From positions 124,001 through 188,000 of the forward strand of contig CAJYYA010000016.1 in the NCBI GenBank assembly GCA_913778905.1: a stretch of DNA of 64,000 bases, given 5' to 3'. The notes beneath the pieces were generated by a model. The model was not told where the DNA came from. It saw nothing but the letters and a program-made list of their open reading frames with translations, and made no database searches. The stretch comes from an uncultured Naasia sp. (GTDB lineage: Bacteria > Actinomycetota > Actinomycetes > Actinomycetales > Microbacteriaceae). Both the position numbers and the translations under genes were made by a program. Numbering within the stretch: position 1 is the first letter of the stretch; each line of letters opens with the position of its first letter. Of this stretch, positions 43,588 to 51,529 are shown piece by piece.

Positions 43588-44976
43588 CTACCGCTGCGAC
43601 TGGGAGGTGGCCTCGTCGTAGGCGCGCTCCGCGGCGGCCTGACCGTCGGCCAGGGCGTCCGCCGGGGACTTCTCGCCATTCAGCGCCGCCACCACGGCGT
43701 TCTCGAGCTCGGTCTGGATCTCGAGACCGGCGGCCGACGACCCGTACGACTTCCCGTTGCCGACCACGTCGTAGTAGGTCGAGATGATCTGGTCGAAGCT
43801 CTCGCTCCCCGTCGCGACGACGTATTCGTCTCGGATCTTCTCGTCCGCCTCGGGCACGCCCGTGAACAGACCGGTGTTGATCCGACCCGGCTCCGCCGCG
43901 ACGTTGTCGGCGCGCGCCTTCCCGGCCGCCATCCATGCATCCGTGGACGTGAGGTTCACCATCCACGCGCAGGCCGCTGCCGGATTCGCCGACCCGACCG
44001 GGATCACGAAGGCCGATCCGGACGCGACGCTGAAGTCATCGCCGTTGGCATCCTTGAAGGGCACGGCTCGCAGATCGAGTTGGGGTGAGTTCTCGGCGAG
44101 GACATTCGGGTACCACTGCTGGTTGATCTGGGCGGCGACCTGGTTCTTCACGTACTGGTTCTCGGCGCCGAAGGTGTCGAACGTGTCGATGAAGCTCTTG
44201 ACCCCGGCGTAACCACCCTGCGCATCGACGAGCTCCTTGAGGAACACGAGCGTTTCGACGTTCTTCGGGTCGTCGATCGTAGGGCGCCCTTCGTCGTCGA
44301 TGATGGTGCCGCCCGCGCCCAGCATCCAGAGTCCCGCGTTGCCGGGCAGCGCCGGATCGAGGCCGAGCGTCGCAGGGTTCCCGCCGCTCTCCGCGTACAG
44401 GGCCTTCGCGGCGGCCAGCAGGGTGGGTCGATCCGAGGTGTCGATCGAGTCGATGGAGACGCCCGCCTGCTCGAGCAGCGGCGAGTTCACGATGATCGCC
44501 GGCGGCTGATAGAACTGCGGCACTCCATAGACCTTGTCGTCGTAAGTCACGTCCCCGATGACGGACTCGTACCAGTGGTCGTTCGAGACCCCCTGCTGGG
44601 CGAAGCACTCATCGAGCGGCACGATGAGCCCGCGTGCCGCATAGGTTCCGACGAAGCGGGCGCTCATCTGCACGACGTCGGGGACCTGACCGCTCGCGGT
44701 CGCGGCGGTGAACTTCTGAGCATCGAACGCTGTCTTGTCGATCTGGATGTCGACATCGCCGAGCTGCTGTGCCGCGAAGTCGAGGCGAGCCTGACCGACG
44801 TCGTCCGCGTTCTCGAATCCCCACGGCTTGAGCACTCCTGTGGGGGCGGCAGAGAAGTCGACGTCTCCCCCGGTCGCCGCACCTCGTCCGTTGCCGCAGG
44901 CGGTCAACGCCAGCGCGGAGAGCACCGCCGTTCCCACCAGGATCGAACGCTTCACGGCACACTGCCTCTTCGTCAT
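43588..44976 (-). CDS. Extracellular sugar-binding lipoprotein
   Basis: A 462-residue family-1 solute-binding protein. The ATG at 44976 follows AAAGGA and gives a lipoprotein signal (VKRSILVGTAVLSALALTAC, Cys27). Receptor features include ASGQVPDVVQMSARFVGTYAARGLIVPL and GSANPAAACAWMVNLTSTDAW. No permease gene lies on its strand nearby. The MalF/MalG pair at 40997-42954 faces it and lacks a receptor, so the two probably form one importer split into convergent units, separated by the GIY-YIG gene and repeats. Confidence 0.92.
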   Translation of the reverse strand: MTKRQCAVKRSILVGTAVLSALALTACGNGRGAATGGDVDFSAAPTGVLKPWGFENADDVGQARLDFAAQQLGDVDIQIDKTAFDAQKFTAATASGQVPDVVQMSARFVGTYAARGLIVPLDECFAQQGVSNDHWYESVIGDVTYDDKVYGVPQFYQPPAIIVNSPLLEQAGVSIDSIDTSDRPTLLAAAKALYAESGGNPATLGLDPALPGNAGLWMLGAGGTIIDDEGRPTIDDPKNVETLVFLKELVDAQGGYAGVKSFIDTFDTFGAENQYVKNQVAAQINQQWYPNVLAENSPQLDLRAVPFKDANGDDFSVASGSAFVIPVGSANPAAACAWMVNLTSTDAWMAAGKARADNVAAEPGRINTGLFTGVPEADEKIRDEYVVATGSESFDQIISTYYDVVGNGKSYGSSAAGLEIQTELENAVVAALNGEKSPADALADGQAAAERAYDEATSQSQR

Positions 44977-45005
44977 CACGTGTCCTTTCGCAATCCCGAT
45001 GCCCA

Positions 45006-45018
45006 ATCACCGGGTGAT
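45006..45018. promoter_or_regulatory. Palindrome upstream of binding-protein gene
   Basis: ATCACCGGGTGAT, perfect 5-bp arms, lies about 30 bp upstream of the binding-protein start and could be an operator. No regulator gene is adjacent, so the assignment is weak. Confidence 0.3.
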
Positions 45019-45190
45019 AACTGGCCAGTCGACCACACCCCCTTGCGGGGGCTCACAGGTAGAGTCGCGCTCACTTCCGGAGTGCTACTCGGCCTGGTCG
45101 CCACGAAGGAGGATTCGAGAATTCGAGGGACCCGCCATAGTGTCGAGGCGACTCTGGGGACCGACGGGGCCGAGCGAGCAGGAGGGATCG

Positions 45191-45853
45191 ATGGCGATCG
45201 GCACGAGACACGGACCCAACCCACCCGCACGTCTCTCCGGAGCACTGTTCGTGGCGGCCGGCCTGGTACAGACCGTGCTGGGTACGTTGCTCGCGGTCGG
45301 CGCATACTCTCCCGACATCGGCCCCCTCTCCCTGGCCTCTCTGGCTCTGATCTCCTGCGGGATCGGCGTGGTCGCATTCGGTTTCGGCGACCGGGACCAT
45401 CGCGTGGCCGTCCGCGGCCTCGCGCGATCCGCCCTCATCGTCGTCTTGGTCAACTGGACGGCCCGCTTCGCGGTGGCTTTCCTCTTCTCGACCGGGTCAG
45501 CGGTCGCCAACGACTGGTTCGGCCTGTCGACCATCGCGGTGTGGGTCCTGGCCGTCCTCGGCCTCGTGGCTCTGGTCTGTTCCATCCCGGTCGCCATCTC
45601 AGCTGCAGTGCGCATCCGACATCCCCGACTCCTGCGGTGGGCCCCGTCGGCCGTCGTGGGCACTCACGCCCTGGCCGCTGTCGCGCTCGCGAATCCCCTG
45701 GCCGACTGGCTCTACAGCGGCAACATCGGGGCCGAAGTGGCCATCGCCGTCAACGATGTGACGACGGCGCTGGTCGCTGCGTCCTGGCTGGTCCTCGGGG
45801 TGGCTCTCTTGTTCTACAGCCGGGAGCCCGTCGCCGACCCGCGTCGCTCCTGA
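45191..45853 (+). CDS. Hypothetical integral membrane protein
   Basis: A 220-residue protein with about six hydrophobic segments, for example LSGALFVAAGLVQTVLGTLLAVGAYS and VWVLAVLGLVALVCSIPVAISAAV. Short charged loops separate them. It follows GGAGGGA with an ATG at good spacing; a longer in-frame extension upstream overlaps the binding-protein gene on the other strand and is not used. I do not recognise a family. It lies 51 bp before a kinase-like gene on the same strand. Confidence 0.75.
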   Translation: MAIGTRHGPNPPARLSGALFVAAGLVQTVLGTLLAVGAYSPDIGPLSLASLALISCGIGVVAFGFGDRDHRVAVRGLARSALIVVLVNWTARFAVAFLFSTGSAVANDWFGLSTIAVWVLAVLGLVALVCSIPVAISAAVRIRHPRLLRWAPSAVVGTHALAAVALANPLADWLYSGNIGAEVAIAVNDVTTALVAASWLVLGVALLFYSREPVADPRRS

Positions 45854-45904
45854 TCCCCCAAGTGCAGCCAGCGACCACTCCCCCGACGGACGTAGCCTCG
45901 AAGG

Positions 45905-46816
45905 ATGTGGGAACTGCGCGCAGAACTCGGTAACGAGCTGGCGGCGGAGGTCTCGACCGCCCTCGGCGGGACGATCGTGCGGGCGGAACATCAGCCCTGG
46001 GGATCGAAGAACAGCACCTGGGTCGTCACCCTCGACGACGACAGACGCCTCGTGCTGCAGGTGTTCGCTGATCGGAACGCGGCGATTCGAAGGATCGACG
46101 CATCGCGACAGCTGGAAGCAGTAGGTGTCGTTCCTGTCGCGCGCACCCTGGCCGACGGGGTCCACCAGGCCGAGCCCTGGGCTGTGACCGAGCTCATCGC
46201 CGGGCGCTCCGGCTATGAAGCGGCCGGGCCGGATCTCGACGACTCGCGGTGGCCCGACATGGCGGCCGCTATGGGGCGCCTTCTTCCTCTCTTGCACAGC
46301 GTCGATGTGGCCGAGGTCCGCCTCCCCGATGTGTGGACGAGTGCGGATGAGCTCATCGCGCGGGCGAGAGACTGGATGGCAGCTCTCGGCCCTCACCTGA
46401 GCTCAGGAAGCCTTCGTCGGCTGGCCGCCCGTGTCATCGACACCGCGCCGCTCGCGCTCGCGGACCCACCGGTCCTCTGTCACGGCGACTTCGGTCCGCA
46501 GAACGTCCTCTTCGTGGGGACGGAGGTGACCGGACTCCTGGATCTCGAGGACATGCGGATCGGGCCGCCTCTTCTCGACGTCGCCTGGTGGACATGGCCG
46601 GTGCGGGCCCATACTCCCGCCGCGTACGAGCGCTCCTGGCTCGCCTTCGCGCGGGCGGCGGAGATCGACGAATCGGCCTCGGGATTCCAGGAGACCCTGC
46701 ACACTCTGACGCTCCTGCGACTGTTGGAGACGGCCGACCACTTCCGACTGACTCAGCCGGAGAAGTACCCGTCGTGGGCGACACGAATCCAGACGGAGCT
46801 CGATCGGTTCACGTGA
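45905..46816 (+). CDS. Aminoglycoside/choline phosphotransferase-family protein
   Basis: A 303-residue protein-kinase-like fold enzyme. The N-terminal lobe has WVVTLDDDRRLVLQVFAD, with no obvious catalytic lysine in the usual place. The C-terminal lobe has the catalytic loop LCHGDFGPQNVLF and metal-binding GLLDLEDMRIGPPLLDVAW. Family members phosphorylate small hydroxyl compounds, including aminoglycosides, choline and homoserine. The substrate here is unknown and resistance cannot be claimed. The ATG is six bases after a TAGCCT element, so the mRNA may be leaderless. Confidence 0.85.
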   Translation: MWELRAELGNELAAEVSTALGGTIVRAEHQPWGSKNSTWVVTLDDDRRLVLQVFADRNAAIRRIDASRQLEAVGVVPVARTLADGVHQAEPWAVTELIAGRSGYEAAGPDLDDSRWPDMAAAMGRLLPLLHSVDVAEVRLPDVWTSADELIARARDWMAALGPHLSSGSLRRLAARVIDTAPLALADPPVLCHGDFGPQNVLFVGTEVTGLLDLEDMRIGPPLLDVAWWTWPVRAHTPAAYERSWLAFARAAEIDESASGFQETLHTLTLLRLLETADHFRLTQPEKYPSWATRIQTELDRFT

Positions 46817-46873
46817 TCGACAGGGAGCGAGCCTCAGGCGACTCTGCGGATCCGAGCAGGTTGGAGGCATAGC

Positions 46874-47035
46874 GTGCCGCGCATGAGCGACGAACGAGAG
46901 ACCCAGGACGCACCGATCATGGACGGCGCCACCGACGCTTCCGACAAGGAGAAGCAGGAGGGCCTCGAGCAGCAGCGCCGTGTCGACAAGCAGTCGGACG
47001 AGGCGAAGCATGCCCACCCGAACGCCGCCTCCTGA
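46874..47035 (+). CDS. Small hydrophilic protein
   Basis: A 53-residue protein, too short for most gene callers. The GTG at 46874 lies six bases after GGAGG, the best start; an ATG three codons later is possible. The product is strongly charged, with an acidic first half and EKQEGLEQQRRVDKQSDEAK in the second, no Cys, no membrane segment. Function unknown. A strong terminator follows 20 bases after the stop, which supports a real gene. Confidence 0.65.
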   Translation: MPRMSDERETQDAPIMDGATDASDKEKQEGLEQQRRVDKQSDEAKHAHPNAAS

Positions 47036-47054
47036 TCACCACCCCGTGAAAGCG

Positions 47055-47088
47055 GAAACGCCGCCCCGCTGATGCGGGACGGCGTTTC
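47055..47088 (+). terminator. Intrinsic terminator after small-protein gene
   Basis: A 9-bp stem GAAACGCCG / CGGCGTTTC encloses a second CCCGC / GCGGG stem with a 4-base loop, followed by TCTTGCGT. A strong terminator for the small-protein gene on the plus strand. Confidence 0.85.
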
Positions 47089-47160
47089 TCTTGCGTCTGA
47101 AGACGCGATCTAGGTCTCGATATGACGTCGCAAGCGTGCGACGTCACTCGACCTGATCTC

Positions 47161-47187
47161 GCGGGACGGCCCACCGGGCCGTCCCGC
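47161..47187 (-). terminator. Terminator after rplL
   Basis: A perfect 12-bp stem GCGGGACGGCCC / GGGCCGTCCCGC with a 3-base loop, six bases past the rplL stop. No strong U-run; the high GC stem is typical for actinobacterial terminators. Confidence 0.75.
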
Positions 47188-47192
47188 TTCGA

Positions 47193-47576
47193 TCACTTGA
47201 CGGTGACGGTGGCGCCAGCAGCCTCGAGCTGCTCCTTGGCCTTGTCGGCGGCTTCCTTGTTGACACCCTCGAGCACGGGCTTGGGGGCGCCGTCAACGAG
47301 GGCCTTCGCCTCACCGAGGCCGAGGCTGGTGAGGGCGCGCACCTCCTTGATGACCTGGATCTTCTTGTCACCGGCGGCCTCGAGGATGACGTCGAACTCG
47401 GACTTCTCCTCGACCTCCTCGGCGGGGGCGGCGGGGCCAGCGGCACCGGCGACCGCGACGGGCGCGGCGGCGGTGACGTCGAAGGTCTCCTCGAACTTCT
47501 TGACGAACTCGCTGAGCTCGATGAGGGAGAGCTCCTTGAACGCCTCGAGCAGCTCGTCAGTCGACAGCTTTGCCAT
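47193..47576 (-). CDS. rplL: Ribosomal protein L7/L12
   Basis: The 127-residue stalk protein of the 50S subunit, which recruits elongation factors. The N-terminal dimerisation helix ([29 protein letters not shown]), Ala/Pro/Gly-rich hinge ([16 protein letters not shown]) and C-terminal domain ([42 protein letters not shown]) are all typical. The ATG follows AAGGAGAT at good spacing. It is second in the rplJ-rplL operon, 49 bp after rplJ. Confidence 0.98.
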   Translation of the reverse strand: MAKLSTDELLEAFKELSLIELSEFVKKFEETFDVTAAAPVAVAGAAGPAAPAEEVEEKSEFDVILEAAGDKKIQVIKEVRALTSLGLGEAKALVDGAPKPVLEGVNKEAADKAKEQLEAAGATVTVK

Positions 47577-47625
47577 CTTTTATCTCCTTGTTTCTTAGAT
47601 TCGTATCCGTCGCGAAACCTGAGGG

Positions 47626-48141
47626 TCAGGCCGCGGACTCCTGCTTGTCGCGCAGAGCGTCGACCGTGCGAACGGCCTTCGACAGCGGCGCGTTGATCGT
47701 GTAGACGGCACGCGTGAGCGTGGCCTTCATGGCGCCGGCGGCCTTGGCCAGCAGCACCTCACGCGACTCGAGGTCAGCAAGCTTGATGACCTCTTCCGCG
47801 CTGAGCGGGGCACCGTCGAAGTACCCGCTCTTCACGACCAGGAGGGGATTCGCCTTGGCGAAATCACGCAGAGCCTTCGCGACGGCGACGGTGTCGCCGT
47901 GCACGAACGCGATCGCGGACGGACCGGCGAGCTCGTCGTCGAACGACGAGATGCCGGCGTTGTTCGCCGCGATCTTGGTGAGCGTGTTCTTCACCACGGC
48001 GTAGGTCGCGTGCTCACGGATGTTCGTGCGCAGCTGCTTGAGCTGTGCAACCGTGAGACCGCGGTACTCGGTCAGCAGGGCTGCGTTCGAGTTCTGGAAC
48101 TGGTCCGAGAGCTCGGCAACCGACGCTTCCTTCGTCGCCAT
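47626..48141 (-). CDS. rplJ: Ribosomal protein L10
   Basis: A 171-residue protein that anchors L7/L12 dimers to the ribosome. The N-terminus MATKEASVAELSDQFQNSNAALLTEYRGLTVAQLKQLR is typical, as is KNTLTKIAA. The C-terminal L12-binding helix ends in KAVRTVDALRDKQES. The ATG at 48141 follows AAGGAG; a longer frame upstream has no L10 similarity. L10 is known to autoregulate its operon through the mRNA leader; a leader with a terminator-like hairpin is present here (48142-48405). Confidence 0.98.
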   Translation of the reverse strand: MATKEASVAELSDQFQNSNAALLTEYRGLTVAQLKQLRTNIREHATYAVVKNTLTKIAANNAGISSFDDELAGPSAIAFVHGDTVAVAKALRDFAKANPLLVVKSGYFDGAPLSAEEVIKLADLESREVLLAKAAGAMKATLTRAVYTINAPLSKAVRTVDALRDKQESAA

Positions 48142-48186
48142 GGGACTCCTTAGTGGATGTTGTGGAGAAGACAACCCACCGTCACG

Positions 48187-48202
48187 CAGAAGAGATCTTC
48201 TG
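48187..48202 (-). promoter_or_regulatory. Small hairpin in the rplJ leader
   Basis: CAGAAG / CTTCTG, 6-bp perfect arms with a 4-base loop, between the attenuator-like hairpin and the rplJ ribosome site. Possibly part of the leader switch. Confidence 0.4.
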
Positions 48203-48222
48203 AACGACAGGACCCGCATACG

Positions 48223-48253
48223 CAAAAAGCTCCGGCGCATGCGCACGGAGCTT
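48223..48253 (-). promoter_or_regulatory. Terminator-like attenuator hairpin in the rplJ leader
   Basis: On the minus strand an 8-bp stem AAGCTCCG / CGGAGCTT with an 11-base loop (itself GCGCATGCGC) is followed by a run of T. It is an intrinsic terminator shape in the 5' leader of rplJ, about 80 bases ahead of its start, while the upstream peptidase gene has its own terminator. This fits a premature-termination control of rplJ-rplL. The stretch 48254-48405 would be the rest of the leader; I see no gene there. Confidence 0.65.
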
Positions 48254-48405
48254 CGGAATCTCGACCCGCTGAGCGGATCGGAACTTCACTTCATACACCT
48301 GCGCAGGCACTCACGAGAGCGAGTCTTCGGCGGCGGGCTCGGAACTCTCGTTCCAGGCACGCCGACAACCGGCGGTCTTCGGCTTCTGGTCGAGACTACA
48401 CAGAC

Positions 48406-48435
48406 GAGGCCGCCGGGAGCAACCCCGGCGGCCTC
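48406..48435 (-). terminator. Terminator after the M1 peptidase gene
   Basis: A perfect 12-bp stem GAGGCCGCCGGG / CCCGGCGGCCTC with a 6-base loop, 31 bases past the peptidase stop, followed on the minus strand by GTCTGTGTAG. It probably separates the peptidase transcript from rplJ-rplL. Confidence 0.8.
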
Positions 48436-48466
48436 TATTGCTGCCTCGATCCTCGGAGGACCGGAG

Positions 48467-50182
48467 TCAGGGGCCGACCACCGGCCTCTCGGCCGGCTTC
48501 GCGCCGCTACGGAGCCACGTGTCGAACAGCTCGGAGAGATCTCGTCCCGCCATCTGGGACGCGTACGCCTCGAACTGCGCGGTCGTCACATTGCCACCCG
48601 CATTGCCCTGAGCCCAGCCGCGGAGAATCCGGAAGAAGGTGTCATCACCGACCTCGGCTCGGAGCGCGTGCAAGGTCATCGCGCCGCGCTCATAGACGAA
48701 GTCGTCGAAGATCCGCGAGGGTCCCGGGTCGTCGACGATCCCCGTCCAGAAGTCGTCGCCGGCGTCACGTGCGTAGCCGGCGTCGAAGATCTCCTGCGCC
48801 GTGTCACCGCCTGTCGCCTCCGAGTAGAGGGACTCCGAGTAGGACGCGAAGCCTTCGTTGAGCCAGATGTCGGACCACCTCGCGAGGGCGACGTCATCGC
48901 CGACCCACTGATGTGCGAGTTCGTGGACGATCGTGGTTTCGTCCGGGGAGGCCAGGTCTCCGTCTTGATCGGTGGCGTAGGGATAGATGGGACGGGTCTG
49001 GTTCTCGAGAGCGAACCCGAGTGGCCGCACGTCGACCACGATCCCCCCGGACTCGGTGAACGGGTAGTCGCCGTAGAGCGTCTCGAGGAAGGCGACGGCA
49101 TCGGGTGCGACGCCGAGGAGCGTCTGCGCGTCAGCGCCCTTCTTCCCGGGCACGAGAAGGGATTCGGCCACGGCGTTGCGGTAGGTCACCCCGTCCACCT
49201 GGGATACAGCGATGTCGTAGTCGCCGACCGTGGCAGTCGCGAGGTAGGTCGCCATCGGCTTGTCCATCACGTAGACGAACGTGGTGCGCCCGCCCTCGCT
49301 GCTCTCCGAGCGCAGCTCGCCGTTCCCGATGACGTCGAGGCCGTCGGGGACGCTCATCGACATGGTCATGGTCGCCTTGTCCGACGGGTGGTCGTTGGCA
49401 GGGAACCAGGTCGCGGCGACCCGGGGTTCGCCGACGATGACCATTCCGTCGGCCGTCGGGAAGACGCCGGCGGCGCCGAAGGCGTCATCGACCAGGATCG
49501 GCACGCCCGCGTAGTCGACCTCGACGGTCAGGGTCGTCCCTGTCGGGATGCCCGCGTCCGGGAGGACGGTCAGCTCGGTGCGAGGCGGGTCGATGGCACC
49601 GGCGGGGTCCTCGTCCGCGGCCAAGGGCTGCGCCGTTTCGCCGCTGATCTGCGTCGTGGCGAGCGAGTACGCGCTCGTCCGACCATCGATCCGCAGGTCG
49701 CTGATCACGAGACGGTCGACGCCGTTCTCGTCACGGGTGTCGAAGTCGAGGTTGAAGGCCGACAGATTCTGGGACGCGGTGAGTGTGATGGCCGCGGTGC
49801 CCGAGATGCGCTTGGTGATCGGATCGAACGCGAGGTCGAGGTCGTAGTTCTGGACGTCGTAGCCACCGTTCCCGTCGAGCGGGAAGTAGGCGTCGCCGAT
49901 ACCGGCCGCACCCGGCGTGAATTCGGTGGTGACGGGGGGCATCGCGGGCGGACATTCGAGGGCCCGCGCGGCGGGCGCGGGGGCGGTCGCCGCGAGCGTC
50001 ACCGCGATGAGCGGCACGGCGAGTGCGGTCCGGCCCAGCCATGCACCTCTCCTCTCCTTCGTGCGCCCCGCTCGGCGTCGGGTCGACACCACGGCGACCG
50101 TTCCGATGGCCAGCGCGCCGATTCCGGCGAGTAGAGCGGCGCCGCCGTCGATGCCGGTGGCGGGAAGAATGCAGAAATCCAT
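48467..50182 (-). CDS. M1-family zinc aminopeptidase, exported, with odd N-terminus
   Basis: A 571-residue metallopeptidase. The zinc site is HELAH (420-424) with the third ligand in NEGFASY (Glu443); the exopeptidase motif is GFALEN (389-394). The ATG at 50182 follows GAGGAG. The N-terminus is unusual: LPATG at 6-10, a 22-residue hydrophobic stretch, then RRR, which looks like a sortase C-terminal sorting signal, directly followed in frame by a second segment resembling a signal peptide (AWLGRTALAVPLIAVTLAATAPAPAARA). A GTG near residue 31 or 32 could be the true peptidase start. The enzyme is shorter than full-length PepN (about 850 residues). Confidence 0.9.
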   Translation of the reverse strand: MDFCILPATGIDGGAALLAGIGALAIGTVAVVSTRRRAGRTKERRGAWLGRTALAVPLIAVTLAATAPAPAARALECPPAMPPVTTEFTPGAAGIGDAYFPLDGNGGYDVQNYDLDLAFDPITKRISGTAAITLTASQNLSAFNLDFDTRDENGVDRLVISDLRIDGRTSAYSLATTQISGETAQPLAADEDPAGAIDPPRTELTVLPDAGIPTGTTLTVEVDYAGVPILVDDAFGAAGVFPTADGMVIVGEPRVAATWFPANDHPSDKATMTMSMSVPDGLDVIGNGELRSESSEGGRTTFVYVMDKPMATYLATATVGDYDIAVSQVDGVTYRNAVAESLLVPGKKGADAQTLLGVAPDAVAFLETLYGDYPFTESGGIVVDVRPLGFALENQTRPIYPYATDQDGDLASPDETTIVHELAHQWVGDDVALARWSDIWLNEGFASYSESLYSEATGGDTAQEIFDAGYARDAGDDFWTGIVDDPGPSRIFDDFVYERGAMTLHALRAEVGDDTFFRILRGWAQGNAGGNVTTAQFEAYASQMAGRDLSELFDTWLRSGAKPAERPVVGP

Positions 50183-50305
50183 GGGGCTCCTCGGATGGGG
50201 GATCGCGATGAGAGAAAGCTCAGAACGAGCTCTGACGGAATCCCAAGCTAGGCCGCGCATCAGTCGTTCACCGGGATCTGTTACATGCGGGAAACACGGG
50301 GTGCC

Positions 50306-50332
50306 TTGAATGAAACCTCCCGCGCCTAATCT
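50306..50332 (+). promoter_or_regulatory. Candidate promoter of the NMT1/THI5-type importer operon
   Basis: TTGAAT (50306-50311) and TAATCT (50327-50332) are 15 bases apart, a short spacer. The start of the receptor gene is 105 bases downstream. Low confidence. Confidence 0.3.
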
Positions 50333-50437
50333 CGCGGTGTTGCACAGCCGGCGCCGACGCCTCCGCAGCCCCGGCGTCTCCCCTGTCGCCGGCGAGGCGT
50401 AGATCCGCGCCCCTTCCCCAGAGTGGAGACGTTCCCC

Positions 50438-51517
50438 ATGGCATCACGTTCCCTTCGCCGCTCCCTGCGCGGCGTCACCCTCACGGTCGCCGCGGCGGCC
50501 GTCGCCCTCACCATGGCGGCGTGCGCCGGTGGCAGCGCCCCCGCCTCGGGCGGTTCGTCCGACGGTGCGGCAGCGTCGTACGGCGACCTCAACCTGCAGC
50601 TCTCCTGGATCAAGAACGAGGAGTTCGCGGGCGAGTTCTTCGCCGACTCGAAGGGCTACTACAAGGACGCCGGCTTCTCTTCGGTCAACATGACCCCCGG
50701 CCCCTCGACCGGAACCGCTGAGCTGCTCTCCGGATCCGCCGACATCGCACTCTCGGACGCCGTCTCGGTGGGCACCGTCGTCGCGAACGAGGAGGCACCG
50801 CTCAAGATCATCGGTGCGACCTTCCAGGCCAACCCGTTCACGATCCTGTCGCGTGCCGACAAGGGCAACATCACGACCCCGAAGGACATGATCGGCAAGA
50901 AGATCGGCGTCCAGGCCTCGAACACCTCGCTCTTCGAGGCGCTCCTCGCCGCCAACAGCATCGACCCCAGCCAGGTTACGGTGGTCCCGGTCGAGTACGA
51001 CCCCTCCGTCCTGGTCAACGGAGACGTCGACGGCTTCGTCGCCTACATCAGCAACGAGGCGATCACCCTCGACCTCGAGGGCATCCCGACCGCGACGCTG
51101 AACTTCGCCGACAACGGCCTCCCCTTCGTCGCCGAGACCGTCACGGTCACCGACCAGACCATCGCCGAGAAGCGCGACATGCTGAAGGCTTTCCTGAAGG
51201 CCGAGATCATGGGCTGGACCGACCAGCTGAAGGACGCCGACGAGGGTGCGCGCCTCGCTGTCGAGGTCTACGGCAAGGACCTCTCGCTCGACCTCGAGAA
51301 GGCGAAGGTCGCGTCGAAGACGCAGAATGAAGTCCTCGTCGTCTCCTCCGACACCGAGAAGAACGGGCTCTTCACCATCAGCGACTCGTTGCAGACGAGC
51401 ACGATCAAGAGCCTCAACGGCGTCGGGCTCAAGATCGGCGCTTCGGACCTGTTCGACCTCTCGCTGCTCGACGAGGTCTACGCCGAGAACCCCGAACTCA
51501 AGAACTACAAGGGCTGA
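50438..51517 (+). CDS. NMT1/THI5-type ABC transporter substrate-binding lipoprotein
   Basis: A 359-residue receptor of the SsuA/TauA/ThiY-like group, which bind sulfonates, nitrate or pyrimidine thiamine precursors. It has a lipoprotein signal (SLRRSLRGVTLTVAAAAVAL..., Cys29) and the family pattern LQLSWIKNEEFAGEFFADSKGYYKDAGF, then SGSADIALSDAVSVGTVVANEEAPLKIIGA. The WIKN...F segment resembles formylaminopyrimidine- and HMP-type receptors more than sulfonate ones. The ATG follows GGAGA. It leads a five-gene set ending in a deaminase, suggesting a purine- or pyrimidine-like ligand. Confidence 0.9.
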   Translation: MASRSLRRSLRGVTLTVAAAAVALTMAACAGGSAPASGGSSDGAAASYGDLNLQLSWIKNEEFAGEFFADSKGYYKDAGFSSVNMTPGPSTGTAELLSGSADIALSDAVSVGTVVANEEAPLKIIGATFQANPFTILSRADKGNITTPKDMIGKKIGVQASNTSLFEALLAANSIDPSQVTVVPVEYDPSVLVNGDVDGFVAYISNEAITLDLEGIPTATLNFADNGLPFVAETVTVTDQTIAEKRDMLKAFLKAEIMGWTDQLKDADEGARLAVEVYGKDLSLDLEKAKVASKTQNEVLVVSSDTEKNGLFTISDSLQTSTIKSLNGVGLKIGASDLFDLSLLDEVYAENPELKNYKG

Positions 51518-51529
51518 ACGGACTCCTTC

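Noticed and set aside
45905-46816. Aminoglycoside resistance gene
   Set aside because: The family includes many unrelated small-molecule kinases and no resistance-specific motif is visible.
49731-50042. ATG with a very strong AGGAGAGG ribosome site inside the M1 peptidase N-terminus, in another frame
   Set aside because: The resulting 103-residue frame is Arg/Ala/Asp-rich without a domain, and the peptidase frame is clearly the coding one. The site is noted because it complicates choice of the peptidase start.
48020-50134. 704-codon open frame antisense to the M1 peptidase
   Set aside because: Covers the conserved peptidase on the other strand and has no family features.
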